Positions 1-8,715 of a stretch of DNA of 64,000 nucleotides are shown piece by piece. Origin of the DNA: an uncultured Pelagibacteraceae bacterium (GTDB taxonomy: Bacteria; Pseudomonadota; Alphaproteobacteria; Pelagibacterales; Pelagibacteraceae); contig CACGAU010000008.1 in the NCBI GenBank assembly GCA_902571135.1, positions 1 through 64,000 on the forward strand, read 5' to 3'. Every line of letters begins with the position of its first letter. Position 1 is the stretch's first letter. A program made the position numbers and the translations under genes. The notes beneath the pieces were generated by a model. It saw only the letters and a program-made list of their open reading frames with translations. It did not search any database and had not been told where the DNA came from.

Positions 1-648
1 AAACGATAAAATTAATTCATGTTCAAATTTTTTTAAAAATAATTTTGTTTCGATACTTCTGGTTGCTAGTTTCACTAAAGCTAGAGTATGTTGTTCTCTT
101 GACATATAGTCAGTTGAAGCATCTATAATTCCAATAGTTTTACCGTCATAATTTATTATTGGACTTGCGAAACAAGATATATTTTCATGTGCTATAAAAA
201 AATGTTCTTTACCAGATACAATTGTTGGTTTTTTTAATTCAACAGATAACCCCAAACCGTTTGTGCCACAAACCTTTTCAGTCCAAATAGATCCAGGTAT
301 CACACTTTTACCAACATCAGTTTGAAGACAAGTTTTGTCATAAATTGTATCAAGTACCAACCCATTCTCATCTGAATATGCGACCATAAAATTAGTTCCA
401 GCAATTTGTGAGTATAAAAGTTCCAATTCTGGGAGAACTATTTTTCTAAGAGCTTCATTTTTTTCTTTAATCTCTTTTAATTCAACAGATGATATTACGC
501 TTTGTTTTGGATCTTTAAATGGATCAAGACCCTCTGCAATACATCTCGACCAACTGTCTGAAATTTCTTTGCCCATCTCATAGGACATCATTCCTCTTTT
601 CCTAAGGATATTTTTAAATTCTATATTTTTCGAAGATAAGTTTCCCAT
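1..648 (-). CDS. AcoR-like GAF-domain transcriptional regulator (N-terminal part, runs off the left edge)
   Basis: An open frame starts with ATG at 648 and is still open at base 1, giving 216 residues. Near the N-terminus it reads SDSWSRC..GLDP, the usual opening of AcoR-type activators. A GAF-like sensory domain follows, with WTEKVCGTNG, SGKEHFF and CFASPI, all typical of this family. Relatives control acetoin, alcohol or ketone catabolism, often as sigma-54 activators. The output domain lies outside the window, so it could be AAA+ plus HTH or HTH only. The gene is divergent from the alcohol dehydrogenase at 793 with a 144 bp gap, so control of that gene is a reasonable inference. Confidence 0.75.
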   Translation of the reverse strand, partial: MGNLSSKNIEFKNILRKRGMMSYEMGKEISDSWSRCIAEGLDPFKDPKQSVISSVELKEIKEKNEALRKIVLPELELLYSQIAGTNFMVAYSDENGLVLDTIYDKTCLQTDVGKSVIPGSIWTEKVCGTNGLGLSVELKKPTIVSGKEHFFIAHENISCFASPIINYDGKTIGIIDASTDYMSREQHTLALVKLATRSIETKLFLKKFEHELILSF

Positions 649-792
649 ATCTAAAAGATAAATAAAAATGATGTATTCAACAACTAACCACAGGTTGTAT
701 TTGTAAACTAATTGGACACTTAAAAGCGACATTGACTCCATCTGACTTCAATTTTTTAATAGGATTTTAGAAATCAAAAGGGAGAGAAAACG

Positions 793-1854
793 ATGAAAGC
801 ACAAGTTTTGCATAAGTATGACCCAGAAATGAAAGAAAAAGTATGGGTTACAGGTGAAGAATTACCAAATCCAAAAATTGAAAAAGCATCAGATGTAATT
901 GTTAAGATTGGTGCTGCGGGAGTTTGCAGAACAGATTTACATATAATTGAAGGAGTATGGAAACACATTCAAGATCCAGATGGAACTTTGTTACCATGTG
1001 TAATGGGACATGAGAATGCAGGATGGGTAGAAGAAGTAGGTAAGGATGTTACTGAATATAAAAAAGGTGACCCAGTTATTTTACACCCATTAATTTCAGG
1101 AACAGGTGGTACCTGTTTAGATTGCAGGAGAGGAAACGATATGCATGCTGAAGCTGGAGCATTTCCTGGATTAAGTATTAAAGAGGGAGGATACTCTGAA
1201 CTATTAAAAACAAGTGTTAGAAATTTAATTAAGCTTCCAAAAGTGTTAGCACCTAAAGATGTTGCACCTTTTTCAGATGCAGGTCTTACAGCATACAGAG
1301 TTGTTAAAAAAGCAACTAGACATTTATTGCCAGGTCAAAGCTGTACAATAATTGGTGCTGGAGGTTTAGGACATATCGCTATTCAATGTTTGAAAGCAAT
1401 GTGTGCTGCTGACATTATTATAGTTGAGAAATCTGAAGCAGCTTTAAAACATGCAATGGAACTTGGTGGTGATCAAGGAGTTTTAATTGATGGAAATGAA
1501 ATCGAAAAAGTTCAAGAACTAACTAAAGGAAAAGGTTCAGAAGCGGTTATCGATTTCGTAGGTGAAAAAGGATCTACTGCCATGGGAATTCAAATGACTT
1601 CCAATGGTGGTTTTTACTACATTGTTGGATACGGGGAAGAAATTAAATCACTTGCAGTTGATTTGATTATTTCTGAGAAAACAATCGTAGGTAATTTAGT
1701 GGGAACGTGGTCTGAATTATATGAATTGATGGAGTTAGCTGATCGAGGAAAAGTTAAGCTATCCATGCAAGAATATAAATTGGACGATGCTAATAAAGCA
1801 CTTCATGATCTTAATGACGGTAAAGTTAAGGGACGAGCTGTTTTAGTTCCATAA
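793..1854 (+). CDS. Zinc-dependent medium-chain alcohol dehydrogenase
   Basis: This 353-residue protein should oxidise an alcohol with NAD(P). It has the catalytic-zinc pattern C45-RTDLH and GHE (72-74), and the Rossmann motif GAGGLG in the cofactor domain. The sequence recalls secondary-alcohol or propanol dehydrogenases of the MDR superfamily. The structural-zinc loop is incomplete: C108 and C111 remain, while the expected first and fourth cysteines are G105 and A119. AGGGAGA lies 7 bp before the ATG. The divergent AcoR-like regulator and the ABC importer 27 bp downstream suggest joint use of an imported alcohol or polyol, but the substrate is not determined. Confidence 0.85.
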   Translation: MKAQVLHKYDPEMKEKVWVTGEELPNPKIEKASDVIVKIGAAGVCRTDLHIIEGVWKHIQDPDGTLLPCVMGHENAGWVEEVGKDVTEYKKGDPVILHPLISGTGGTCLDCRRGNDMHAEAGAFPGLSIKEGGYSELLKTSVRNLIKLPKVLAPKDVAPFSDAGLTAYRVVKKATRHLLPGQSCTIIGAGGLGHIAIQCLKAMCAADIIIVEKSEAALKHAMELGGDQGVLIDGNEIEKVQELTKGKGSEAVIDFVGEKGSTAMGIQMTSNGGFYYIVGYGEEIKSLAVDLIISEKTIVGNLVGTWSELYELMELADRGKVKLSMQEYKLDDANKALHDLNDGKVKGRAVLVP

Positions 1855-1881
1855 TTTAAGTAAAGGAAGAGAGAGGTAATA

Positions 1882-3420
1882 ATGAAAATAATGAAAACTT
1901 GCTTGACGGCTATCATATCAAGTTTGATGATATTTAGTCCTATGGCATATGCTGATAAGTGGAGCGATCAGTTTCCACATATCAAAGCTACTGGAGATAT
2001 TCCTGGTGATTGTTCTTATGAGAAGATGTCTAAGAAAAATTATAAAGGAAAAACTCTTAAAATAAATACTCACGCAATTCCTGTAATGGGAGAGCCAACA
2101 GCTCTACATGCTGAGCAGTTTGAGAAATTAACTGGCGCAAAAGTTGAAGTTACACATACACCAGCAGGTGATTTGTATTCAAAAGCAATGGTTCCTTTTC
2201 AAGCTGGACAAGCACCTTACGATATTGTGTTTGGATTTTCTAACTTCATCAATGACTGGAAAAGATATTTAGCACCAGTTCCTAAGAAGTACATGAACTC
2301 ACCTGAGATGAAAGACGTAACTAAATCTCACATGGGTGTATCGTCTTGGGATGGAACTATGTACCAATACCCAGTTGATGGTGACAGACATTATCTAAAA
2401 TACAGAAAAGACGTAATAGATAATCCTGAAATGCAGAAAAAATATAAAGCAGATACAGGTAAAGAGCTAAAAGTTCCTACTACATGGAAAGAATATGGCG
2501 AAATGGCTAAATATTTCAATGGTTGGGACTGGGATGGAGACGGTGAAAAAGAATACGGTTCAGCTGAGGTTATGAAAAAAGATGACTTAATGTTTGCAGC
2601 TTTTTTCAGCAGATCAGTAGCGTACGCTAAAAACCCAAGAACTCCAGGTGGTTTCTTTTTTGATTTAGAAACTATGAAGCCAAATATCAATAACCCTGGG
2701 TTTGTAGAGGCATTAACTGATTGGGTTGAAGCTACTAAATATGTTCCTCCAGGAGGAACTAACTTTGGTCTGGGTGATGAAATCGGATCATTTGGTGGTG
2801 GACAAACTTTATTTAGTTTCTCTTGGGATGATGCATTTATTGCAGCGATGCAAGATGACAGCCCAATTAAAAATAAAGTTGGTGCAGCTCCACTTCCAGG
2901 TGCAAACAAAGTTTGGAATAGAGTATCTAATAGCTGGGAAAACCAATACAACCAAGCTCCTTACATTGTTTGGGGTTGGGCAGTAGGTGTTGCTAAGAAA
3001 AGTAAAGTAAAAGATATGGCGTTTGATTATCTTTGTTTCTTTTCTAACGGAGCAAACCACCAAGCAGACCTAGCAATTGGTAGATTTGGTGTTAACCCAT
3101 TTAAAAACTCAGACTTTGACCCTAACATTTACATTAATAGTATGGGTTGGGATCCAGAGATCGCTAACAGTTACACTAAAACACTTTTAGATATGGAAAA
3201 AAGTAATAATAGAGTTTTCCCTCTAAGAGTTCCAGGTGTATTTGAATTTACAAGTGCTGTTGCTACTGGAACTTCAAAAGCTTTAGCAGGACAATTATCT
3301 CCTCAAGAAGCTTTAGATGAAGTTGCTAAAGAGTGGGAAGCAATTGTAAGCAGAGTAGGTAAAAAAGCAGTTCAAGATGCCTATGCTGTTGGTGTCAAAA
3401 TGGAAGACAACAAACTATAA
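1882..3420 (+). CDS. ABC transporter extracellular solute-binding protein (sugar/polyol type)
   Basis: A 512-residue family-1 type binding protein. It begins with a Sec signal peptide (hydrophobic residues about 6-22, likely cleavage after AYA), and no lipobox cysteine is visible. It should capture a sugar, polyol or similar solute in the periplasm and deliver it to the permeases encoded downstream. GGAAGAGAGAGG sits just before the ATG and supports this start; an ATG three codons later is a possible alternative. It is longer than a typical family member of about 420 residues. A 12 bp perfect hairpin separates it from the permease genes, which would allow more binding protein than membrane subunits. 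The ligand is not recognisable. Confidence 0.85.
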   Translation: MKIMKTCLTAIISSLMIFSPMAYADKWSDQFPHIKATGDIPGDCSYEKMSKKNYKGKTLKINTHAIPVMGEPTALHAEQFEKLTGAKVEVTHTPAGDLYSKAMVPFQAGQAPYDIVFGFSNFINDWKRYLAPVPKKYMNSPEMKDVTKSHMGVSSWDGTMYQYPVDGDRHYLKYRKDVIDNPEMQKKYKADTGKELKVPTTWKEYGEMAKYFNGWDWDGDGEKEYGSAEVMKKDDLMFAAFFSRSVAYAKNPRTPGGFFFDLETMKPNINNPGFVEALTDWVEATKYVPPGGTNFGLGDEIGSFGGGQTLFSFSWDDAFIAAMQDDSPIKNKVGAAPLPGANKVWNRVSNSWENQYNQAPYIVWGWAVGVAKKSKVKDMAFDYLCFFSNGANHQADLAIGRFGVNPFKNSDFDPNIYINSMGWDPEIANSYTKTLLDMEKSNNRVFPLRVPGVFEFTSAVATGTSKALAGQLSPQEALDEVAKEWEAIVSRVGKKAVQDAYAVGVKMEDNKL

Positions 3421-3433
3421 TTTAAAAATACTT

Positions 3434-3463
3434 TATGTGGCCATTTATTTTAATGGCCACATA
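3434..3463 (+). terminator. Strong hairpin after the binding-protein gene
   Basis: TATGTGGCCATT (3434-3445) and AATGGCCACATA (3452-3463) are perfect inverted repeats around a 6 nt loop. There is no T-run afterwards, so it may stabilise the upstream mRNA or attenuate rather than act as a full intrinsic terminator. Confidence 0.7.
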
Positions 3464-3494
3464 TAATAAAAATAATATAATCCTTTATTTATAA

Positions 3495-4358
3495 ATGAAC
3501 TTTAAGCATAAATATTTCTTCCTGTTTCCAGGTTTATTTGTGTTGATAGGAATATTAATTTTTCCAATTATTTTCGTAGTTAGATTAAGTTTGTCAGGAT
3601 GGAATAGTTATAATCCTGGTTTAGATTACATAGGTTTAGAAAATTACATAAGATTATTTACTGATGACCCAAGATTCTGGGAATCATTTTTTAGATTGAG
3701 TTTTTTATCAGTCACAACAGTTATTTTGCAATATGTAATAGGTTTTGCTCTGGCGCATATGGTTTGGAAAGATATTAAATTTAAAAGATTTTTTAGGGTT
3801 TTATTTTTAGTTCCAATGATGACTACGCCGGTGATCATGACAGTTATTTGGAGAACTTTTTTCCATGAATCTTTAGGACCTGTAAATGACATGTTATCAA
3901 TTTTTGGTGTAGCTCCAAAGTGGTTGACTGATCCAGTTATTGCAAAATTTACGGTAATTATTGTTGAGGTATGGCAATGGACGCCTTTTATGTTTCTGCT
4001 TTTACTAGCAGGCTTATTATCATTGCCTAAAGAACCATTCTTGGCTGCTGCGATTGATGGTGCTAGTCCAGTCAGAAAATTCATTTATGTAACATTTCCA
4101 TTAATGGCTCCAATATCAATTGGAGCAATAATTATTAGGTTAATTGAGGCTTCAAAGATAATGGATACAGTTTACGTTTTAACTTCTGGAGGCCCAGGAA
4201 CTTCTACTGAAACTTCAAGTTTTTATATTTTTATAAAAGGGTTAAGAGAATTTCAGATGGGTTATGCAGCATCAATGTCATTCACCTATTTAATAATTAT
4301 GATCATAAGTTTAACAATAATAGCAAAGGTCTTAACTAAAGTTTTATTGAAAGAGTAG
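3495..4358 (+). CDS. ABC transporter permease, MalF/UgpA type
   Basis: This 287-residue integral membrane protein has about six transmembrane helices and the EAA-loop motif LAAAIDGASPVRKFIYVTFP, which docks onto the ATPase. It forms half of the membrane channel with the permease encoded 3 bp downstream. I see no clear ribosome binding site before the ATG. The gene starts 31 bp after the hairpin that follows the binding-protein gene. Family membership (carbohydrate-type importer) is clear but the substrate is not. Confidence 0.88.
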   Translation: MNFKHKYFFLFPGLFVLIGILIFPIIFVVRLSLSGWNSYNPGLDYIGLENYIRLFTDDPRFWESFFRLSFLSVTTVILQYVIGFALAHMVWKDIKFKRFFRVLFLVPMMTTPVIMTVIWRTFFHESLGPVNDMLSIFGVAPKWLTDPVIAKFTVIIVEVWQWTPFMFLLLLAGLLSLPKEPFLAAAIDGASPVRKFIYVTFPLMAPISIGAIIIRLIEASKIMDTVYVLTSGGPGTSTETSSFYIFIKGLREFQMGYAASMSFTYLIIMIISLTIIAKVLTKVLLKE

Positions 4359-4361
4359 AGT

Positions 4362-5210
4362 ATGAATAAATTATATATTTTTTTAAAATATTTCTTTATT
4401 GTTGTTTGGACAGTATTTGTCGTAGCGCCTTTTCTTTGGGCTTTAACAACATCCTTTAAAGACTTTCAGTCTGTTAATGGTGGGGTAACATACATTCCAT
4501 GGGTAGATTTTGAACCTAATTTAGAAGGGTGGAAGGTTTTAATTAAATCGCCAGCCAAAGGAGGGGTAGATATAATTGAACCTTATTTTAATAGTTTGTT
4601 TGTAACTTGTACCGCAAGTTTAATTAGTATTATTCTTGGAACATTATCTGCATATGCACTATCAAGATATACATTCAAGGCAGGTTTTGTAAAAAATAAT
4701 GACATTACTTTTTTCTTTATTTCCCAAAGAATTATGCCTCCAATTGTTTTATCAATTCCATTTTTTTTATTTTTAAGTTCGATAAATTTATTAGATAGTC
4801 TAACGGGGTTAATTGTAGTTTACATTGTTTTATTAATGCCAATAGCAGTTTGGATTATGGTCGACTTTTTTAATAAAGTACCAAGGGAAATTGACGAAAC
4901 AGCTCTGATTGATGGTTGTAATCCTTATCAAGCATTTTTAAAAGTGGTGTTACCAAATTCAATACCAGGATTAATTGTAGCTGGAATGTTTTGTATAATT
5001 TTTGGATGGATTGATTTCTTCTTTGCTTTTATTTTAACTTTCACTGAAGTTCAATTGTTACCAGTTAAGATTGTTGCATTAAATTCATCGGTAACTCCGT
5101 GGTGGAGTTTGTCAGCGTCAGCTTTAGTTTCAGTAGCACCATTAATTATTGTTGCGTTCATAGTTGAACGATATTTATCAAAAGGAAATTTATCAGGAGC
5201 TATTAAATAA
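4362..5210 (+). CDS. ABC transporter permease, MalG/UgpE type
   Basis: A 282-residue partner permease with about six membrane helices. The EAA loop is present as EIDETALIDGCNPYQAFLKV. The stop codon overlaps the start of the first ATPase gene by one base, so translation is probably coupled. The order binding protein, permease, permease, ATPase, ATPase resembles glycerol-type ABC importers with two distinct ATPases (GlpS/GlpT of rhizobia). That is family-level similarity, not proof of glycerol transport. Confidence 0.88.
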   Translation: MNKLYIFLKYFFIVVWTVFVVAPFLWALTTSFKDFQSVNGGVTYIPWVDFEPNLEGWKVLIKSPAKGGVDIIEPYFNSLFVTCTASLISIILGTLSAYALSRYTFKAGFVKNNDITFFFISQRIMPPIVLSIPFFLFLSSINLLDSLTGLIVVYIVLLMPIAVWIMVDFFNKVPREIDETALIDGCNPYQAFLKVVLPNSIPGLIVAGMFCIIFGWIDFFFAFILTFTEVQLLPVKIVALNSSVTPWWSLSASALVSVAPLIIVAFIVERYLSKGNLSGAIK

Positions 5211-6289
5211 TGGATTTAGTCGCTAACAATTTATCTTATAAACCTGATGATCAATATTATTTAAACGAAGTATCTTTTAATTTTAAAGAAGGAAATCTCT
5301 ATACAATTTTAGGAAGAACACTATCTGGAAAGACGACTTTATTAAAAACAATAGCTGGTCTTTTAACACCAGACAGTGGTGAAATTGAATTTGATGGTAA
5401 AAATTTTTTAAAAGTTCCAGTCTGGGAAAGAAATGTAGCAATGGTTTATCAACAATTTATAAACTATCCTCATTTAAATGTTTTCGAAAACATAGCCTTT
5501 CCTTTGAAACAAAGAAAAATAGATCAGAGCGTTATTAATGAAAAAGTAATGGATGCTTTAAAGTCTGTTGGGTTAGTAGGTTTTGAAAATAGAAAGATCC
5601 AAGAGCTTTCTGGAGGTCAACAACAAAGGGTTTCGCTTGCAAGATCCTTAGTAAAAAATGCAAAAATATTATTATTGGATGAGCCACTAGTAAACTTAGA
5701 CTACAAATTGAGAGAGCAACTTAGAGAGGAGTTTAAAAACCTATTTTCTAAAGGATTAGCAGATGAAACAATACTAATTTATTCAACCACAGATCCAAGA
5801 GAAACTATGGAATTAAATGGTGAAGTTATTGTTCTAGATGAGGGCAAAGTTTTACAAGTTGGTCCAGCAAAAGAAATATTTGAAAATCCAAACTCATTGA
5901 AAGTTGCAGAAATCTCTAATGACCCGCCAATGAACATAATAGAGGCCAAAATTTTAGATAATCATATTAAATTTGAAGGCATTGATGTAGAGGCTCCACA
6001 ACATTTATCTAAATTAACTGAAGATGGTTTAAAAATTGGATTAAGATCTTCTGATATCGAATTAAATGAAAATGGACATGAATTTGAAGTTGAGCTTGCA
6101 GAAATAAGTGGTTCAGAAACATTGCTGCACTTAAAAAGAGGAAATACAAAAATTATAGTTTCAATAGAGGAAGTTTTAAATTTTAAGATACACGATAAAG
6201 TAAAAATTAATTTTAAAATTAATAGAGCTTATGCGTTTCATGCTAATGGAAAATTAGCATCTTCGCCTTTTGGAGGTTTGAATGGCTAA
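5210..6289 (+). CDS. ABC transporter ATPase 1 (consensus signature, altered H-loop)
   Basis: A 359-residue ATPase of the MalK/UgpC class with a C-terminal OB-like regulatory domain (about 240-350). Walker A is G35-RTLSGKT, the signature is LSGGQQQ (133-139), and Walker B is ILLLDE (153-158). The H-loop reads YSTTDP, so the usual histidine is T194. It overlaps the next ATPase gene by 8 bp and the two presumably form a heterodimer. By the head-to-tail geometry of ABC dimers, its intact signature completes the site whose Walker motifs come from ATPase 2. Confidence 0.9.
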   Translation: MDLVANNLSYKPDDQYYLNEVSFNFKEGNLYTILGRTLSGKTTLLKTIAGLLTPDSGEIEFDGKNFLKVPVWERNVAMVYQQFINYPHLNVFENIAFPLKQRKIDQSVINEKVMDALKSVGLVGFENRKIQELSGGQQQRVSLARSLVKNAKILLLDEPLVNLDYKLREQLREEFKNLFSKGLADETILIYSTTDPRETMELNGEVIVLDEGKVLQVGPAKEIFENPNSLKVAEISNDPPMNIIEAKILDNHIKFEGIDVEAPQHLSKLTEDGLKIGLRSSDIELNENGHEFEVELAEISGSETLLHLKRGNTKIIVSIEEVLNFKIHDKVKINFKINRAYAFHANGKLASSPFGGLNG

Positions 6290-7355
6290 AATTGATTTAA
6301 GCAATATATCTCACTCGTATAATCCCAATGATCCAAATCCAGTCTATGCTTTAAATCCTTTCTCAATGACATGGGAAAATGGAAATCGATATGCAATCTT
6401 AGGACCTTCTGGATGTGGAAAAACTACAATGCTAAATATTGTATCTGGCTTAGTGAGACCCTCTGCTGGAAGAATATTGTTTGATGATAAAGATGTTACA
6501 GATTTAAAAACAGAAGATAGAAATATTGCTCAAGTTTTTCAATTTCCAGTTATTTATAATACAATGACTGTTTATGAAAATTTAGCATTTCCACTTAAAT
6601 GTAGAGATTTTTCTAAAAGTAAAACTGATGAAAGAGTTAATTCAGTTGCTGAAACTTTAAATTTAAAATCTTTTTTAAATTCTCCTGCAAGAAAATTAAC
6701 AGCAGATCAAAAGCAATTAATATCTTTAGGAAGAGGCCTTGTGAGAGAGGACGTAGCTGCTGTTTTAATGGATGAGCCTCTAACTGTTATCGATCCAGAT
6801 TTAAAATTTAGATTGAGAAGAAATCTTAAAGAAATTAATGAGCAATATAAAACAACATTAGTTTATGTAACTCATGATCAAAACGAAGCGATGACTTTTG
6901 CGGATAACATAATAGTAATGAGTGAAGGAGAGGTGGTTCAAACCGGTTCCCCTAAAGAACTTTTTGAAAGACCTAATACAACATTTGTTGGATACTTTAT
7001 TGGATCTCCAGCCATGAACTTGTTTGAAAGTGAAATCTCTTCGAATGATAGTGTAAAAATAAATAACACTTTAATTAAAACCCATACAAATTTATCTAAT
7101 TTAAAAACAAAAAATATTAAATTAGGAATAAGATCAGAATTTATTAAAATTGCACAAAACCAAAATGAGAACTTAATTGATGTTAATGTTCAAAAGGTTG
7201 AAGACCTAGGAAACTATAAATTGATCACTGCTAAAATGGGAGATTTTACAATTAAATCAAAAGTTACAAGAGAAACCGAAATACCTAATCAGAATGTTAA
7301 ACTTCACATACCTGCCGAAAAATGTTGTGTGTATGAGGACAATAAATTAATTTAA
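6282..7355 (+). CDS. ABC transporter ATPase 2 (intact Walker/H-loop, degenerate signature)
   Basis: A 357-residue ATPase paired with the preceding gene. Walker A is GPSGCGKTT (41-49), Walker B is VLMDE (161-165) and the H-loop is THDQ with H198. The signature motif is degenerate: LTADQ (139-143) replaces LSGGQ. A C-terminal regulatory domain follows from about residue 240. The combination of losses in the two ATPases predicts one working and one degenerate nucleotide site. Its stop ends the ABC operon, and the next gene starts 126 bp further on. Confidence 0.9.
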   Translation: MAKIDLSNISHSYNPNDPNPVYALNPFSMTWENGNRYAILGPSGCGKTTMLNIVSGLVRPSAGRILFDDKDVTDLKTEDRNIAQVFQFPVIYNTMTVYENLAFPLKCRDFSKSKTDERVNSVAETLNLKSFLNSPARKLTADQKQLISLGRGLVREDVAAVLMDEPLTVIDPDLKFRLRRNLKEINEQYKTTLVYVTHDQNEAMTFADNIIVMSEGEVVQTGSPKELFERPNTTFVGYFIGSPAMNLFESEISSNDSVKINNTLIKTHTNLSNLKTKNIKLGIRSEFIKIAQNQNENLIDVNVQKVEDLGNYKLITAKMGDFTIKSKVTRETEIPNQNVKLHIPAEKCCVYEDNKLI

Positions 7356-7450
7356 ACACAACCAAAAATAGAAAAGTTCTATCTATGGTTTTATTGTGAC
7401 AATCTGTACTTCTTTTTAGAAAGACTCTAATCTAAATCTATGTTTTATTT

Positions 7451-7481
7451 CTGACCAGTTAATTAACTAGAGGAGAATATA
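7451..7481 (+). promoter_or_regulatory. Conserved leader block before TRAP binding-protein gene 1
   Basis: CTGACCAGTTAATTAAC (7451-7467) contains the palindrome GTTAATTAAC and is followed by the ribosome binding site GAGGAGA. Nearly the same block precedes the second TRAP binding-protein gene at 12255. The rest of the 7356-7481 gap holds a weak hairpin (ATAGAA/TTCTAT, 7368-7382) and no clear promoter that I can assign. Confidence 0.55.
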
Positions 7482-8639
7482 ATGATTAAAAATAAAAAAT
7501 CATTGAAGGGTTCTAAAACTCCTTCAAGAAGAAAGTTCTTCAAAGCAGCGGCAGCAACGGGAGCGGCAGCAGCTACAGCAGTAGCAATGCCAAATGTTGC
7601 ATTTGGTGCACCACTAACATTAAAGATGCAAGCAGCTTGGCCATCAGGCGCTAATATCTTTTTTGAAATGGCGGGAGATTACGCAAAAATGGTTAGCGAC
7701 ATGTCAGCTGGAGAACTTAAAATTGATGTTCAACCAGTTGGAGCTGTTGTTAAAACTTCAGAAATTGGACAAGCAGTAAGTTCAGGTGTAGTTGATATGG
7801 GTCACTGGGTGACTGCATATTGGTACGGTAAAAATGCAGCTGCGTCTCTTTTCGGAACTGGACCATCATACGGAATGTCATCTCAAGAAGTTATGGGATG
7901 GATGGAGTACGGTGGAGGAAGAGCATTATACGAAGAAGCAGTTAAAAGTGTTGGATTTAATTACACTGGTTTCTTTCATATGCCAATGCCAGCTCAACCA
8001 TTTGGTTGGTTTAAAAAGAATGTAACAAAAGTATCTGATGTTAAAGGTATGAAGTATAGAACAGTTGGTCTAGCGACTAACGTTCTAACTGCTATGGGAA
8101 TGGTCGTAAGACAATTACCAGGTGGTGAAATCCAACCAGCAATGAAAACTGGTTTGATTGATGCTGCAGAGTTTAACAACCCTACATCAGACTCACAGTT
8201 TGGAATGCAGGATGTCTCTAAACACTATCACTTAGGAAGTTTCCACCAATCTCAGGAAATGTTTGAAATTCCAGTGAATACAAAGAGACTAAATAGTTTA
8301 TCACCTGCTCATCAAGCTATCTTGAAAAATGCTGCTTATGCTGCAAACTCAGATAACTACTTTAAAGCATTAGTTAGATATTCAACTGACTTAGCTAAAT
8401 TGATGAACGAGCATAAAGTTAATGTTTACCAAACATCAGACGCTATCCTTGCAGAGCAATTAAAAGGTTGGGATAAAGTTATTGGTGAGTTTGCTGCAAA
8501 AGATGCTTTCTTTAAGAAAGTGGTAGACTCTCAAAAAGCATACGCTAAGAGAACTATGAAGTATCTGTTGATGAATCAACCGAACTACAAATTAGCTTAT
8601 GAAAATGAGTTTGGACCAATTGAGAAAGTTAAAATCTAA
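7482..8639 (+). CDS. TRAP transporter substrate-binding protein 1 (Tat-exported)
   Basis: A 385-residue DctP-type periplasmic protein. The N-terminus has a twin-arginine signal (SRRKFF at 15-20, followed by an Ala-rich hydrophobic stretch to about 42). It belongs to the mannitol/chloroaromatic or 2-oxoacid branch. R193 in KYRTVG is at the position expected for the carboxylate-binding arginine of TRAP binding proteins. Where the second paralog has Glu-Trp, this one has E230-Phe, so the ligand probably differs. GAGGAGA precedes the ATG. A strong terminator separates it from its permease genes. Confidence 0.9.
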   Translation: MIKNKKSLKGSKTPSRRKFFKAAAATGAAAATAVAMPNVAFGAPLTLKMQAAWPSGANIFFEMAGDYAKMVSDMSAGELKIDVQPVGAVVKTSEIGQAVSSGVVDMGHWVTAYWYGKNAAASLFGTGPSYGMSSQEVMGWMEYGGGRALYEEAVKSVGFNYTGFFHMPMPAQPFGWFKKNVTKVSDVKGMKYRTVGLATNVLTAMGMVVRQLPGGEIQPAMKTGLIDAAEFNNPTSDSQFGMQDVSKHYHLGSFHQSQEMFEIPVNTKRLNSLSPAHQAILKNAAYAANSDNYFKALVRYSTDLAKLMNEHKVNVYQTSDAILAEQLKGWDKVIGEFAAKDAFFKKVVDSQKAYAKRTMKYLLMNQPNYKLAYENEFGPIEKVKI

Positions 8640-8656
8640 TTAACTTTAGTAAATTC

Positions 8657-8689
8657 AAAAAAGGGGGTTTAAAAACCCCCTTTTTTTTT
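8657..8689 (+). terminator. Intrinsic terminator after TRAP binding-protein gene 1
   Basis: GGGGG (8663-8667) pairs with CCCCC (8676-8680), flanked by an A-run and a run of nine T's. It lies inside the transporter operon, between binding-protein and permease genes, so it probably cuts down transcription of the permeases. Confidence 0.85.
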
Positions 8690-8715
8690 AGTTTAATTTA
8701 TTATATTTTTTACTG

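Noticed and set aside
2391-2951. 186-residue open frame antisense to the ABC binding-protein gene
   Set aside because: It is fully inside a well-supported gene and has no recognisable motif or start signal.
1882-7355. Naming the ABC system as a glycerol (Glp) or glycerol-phosphate (Ugp) importer
   Set aside because: The two-ATPase layout is suggestive, but the binding protein does not obviously match GlpV or UgpB, so no substrate is assigned.
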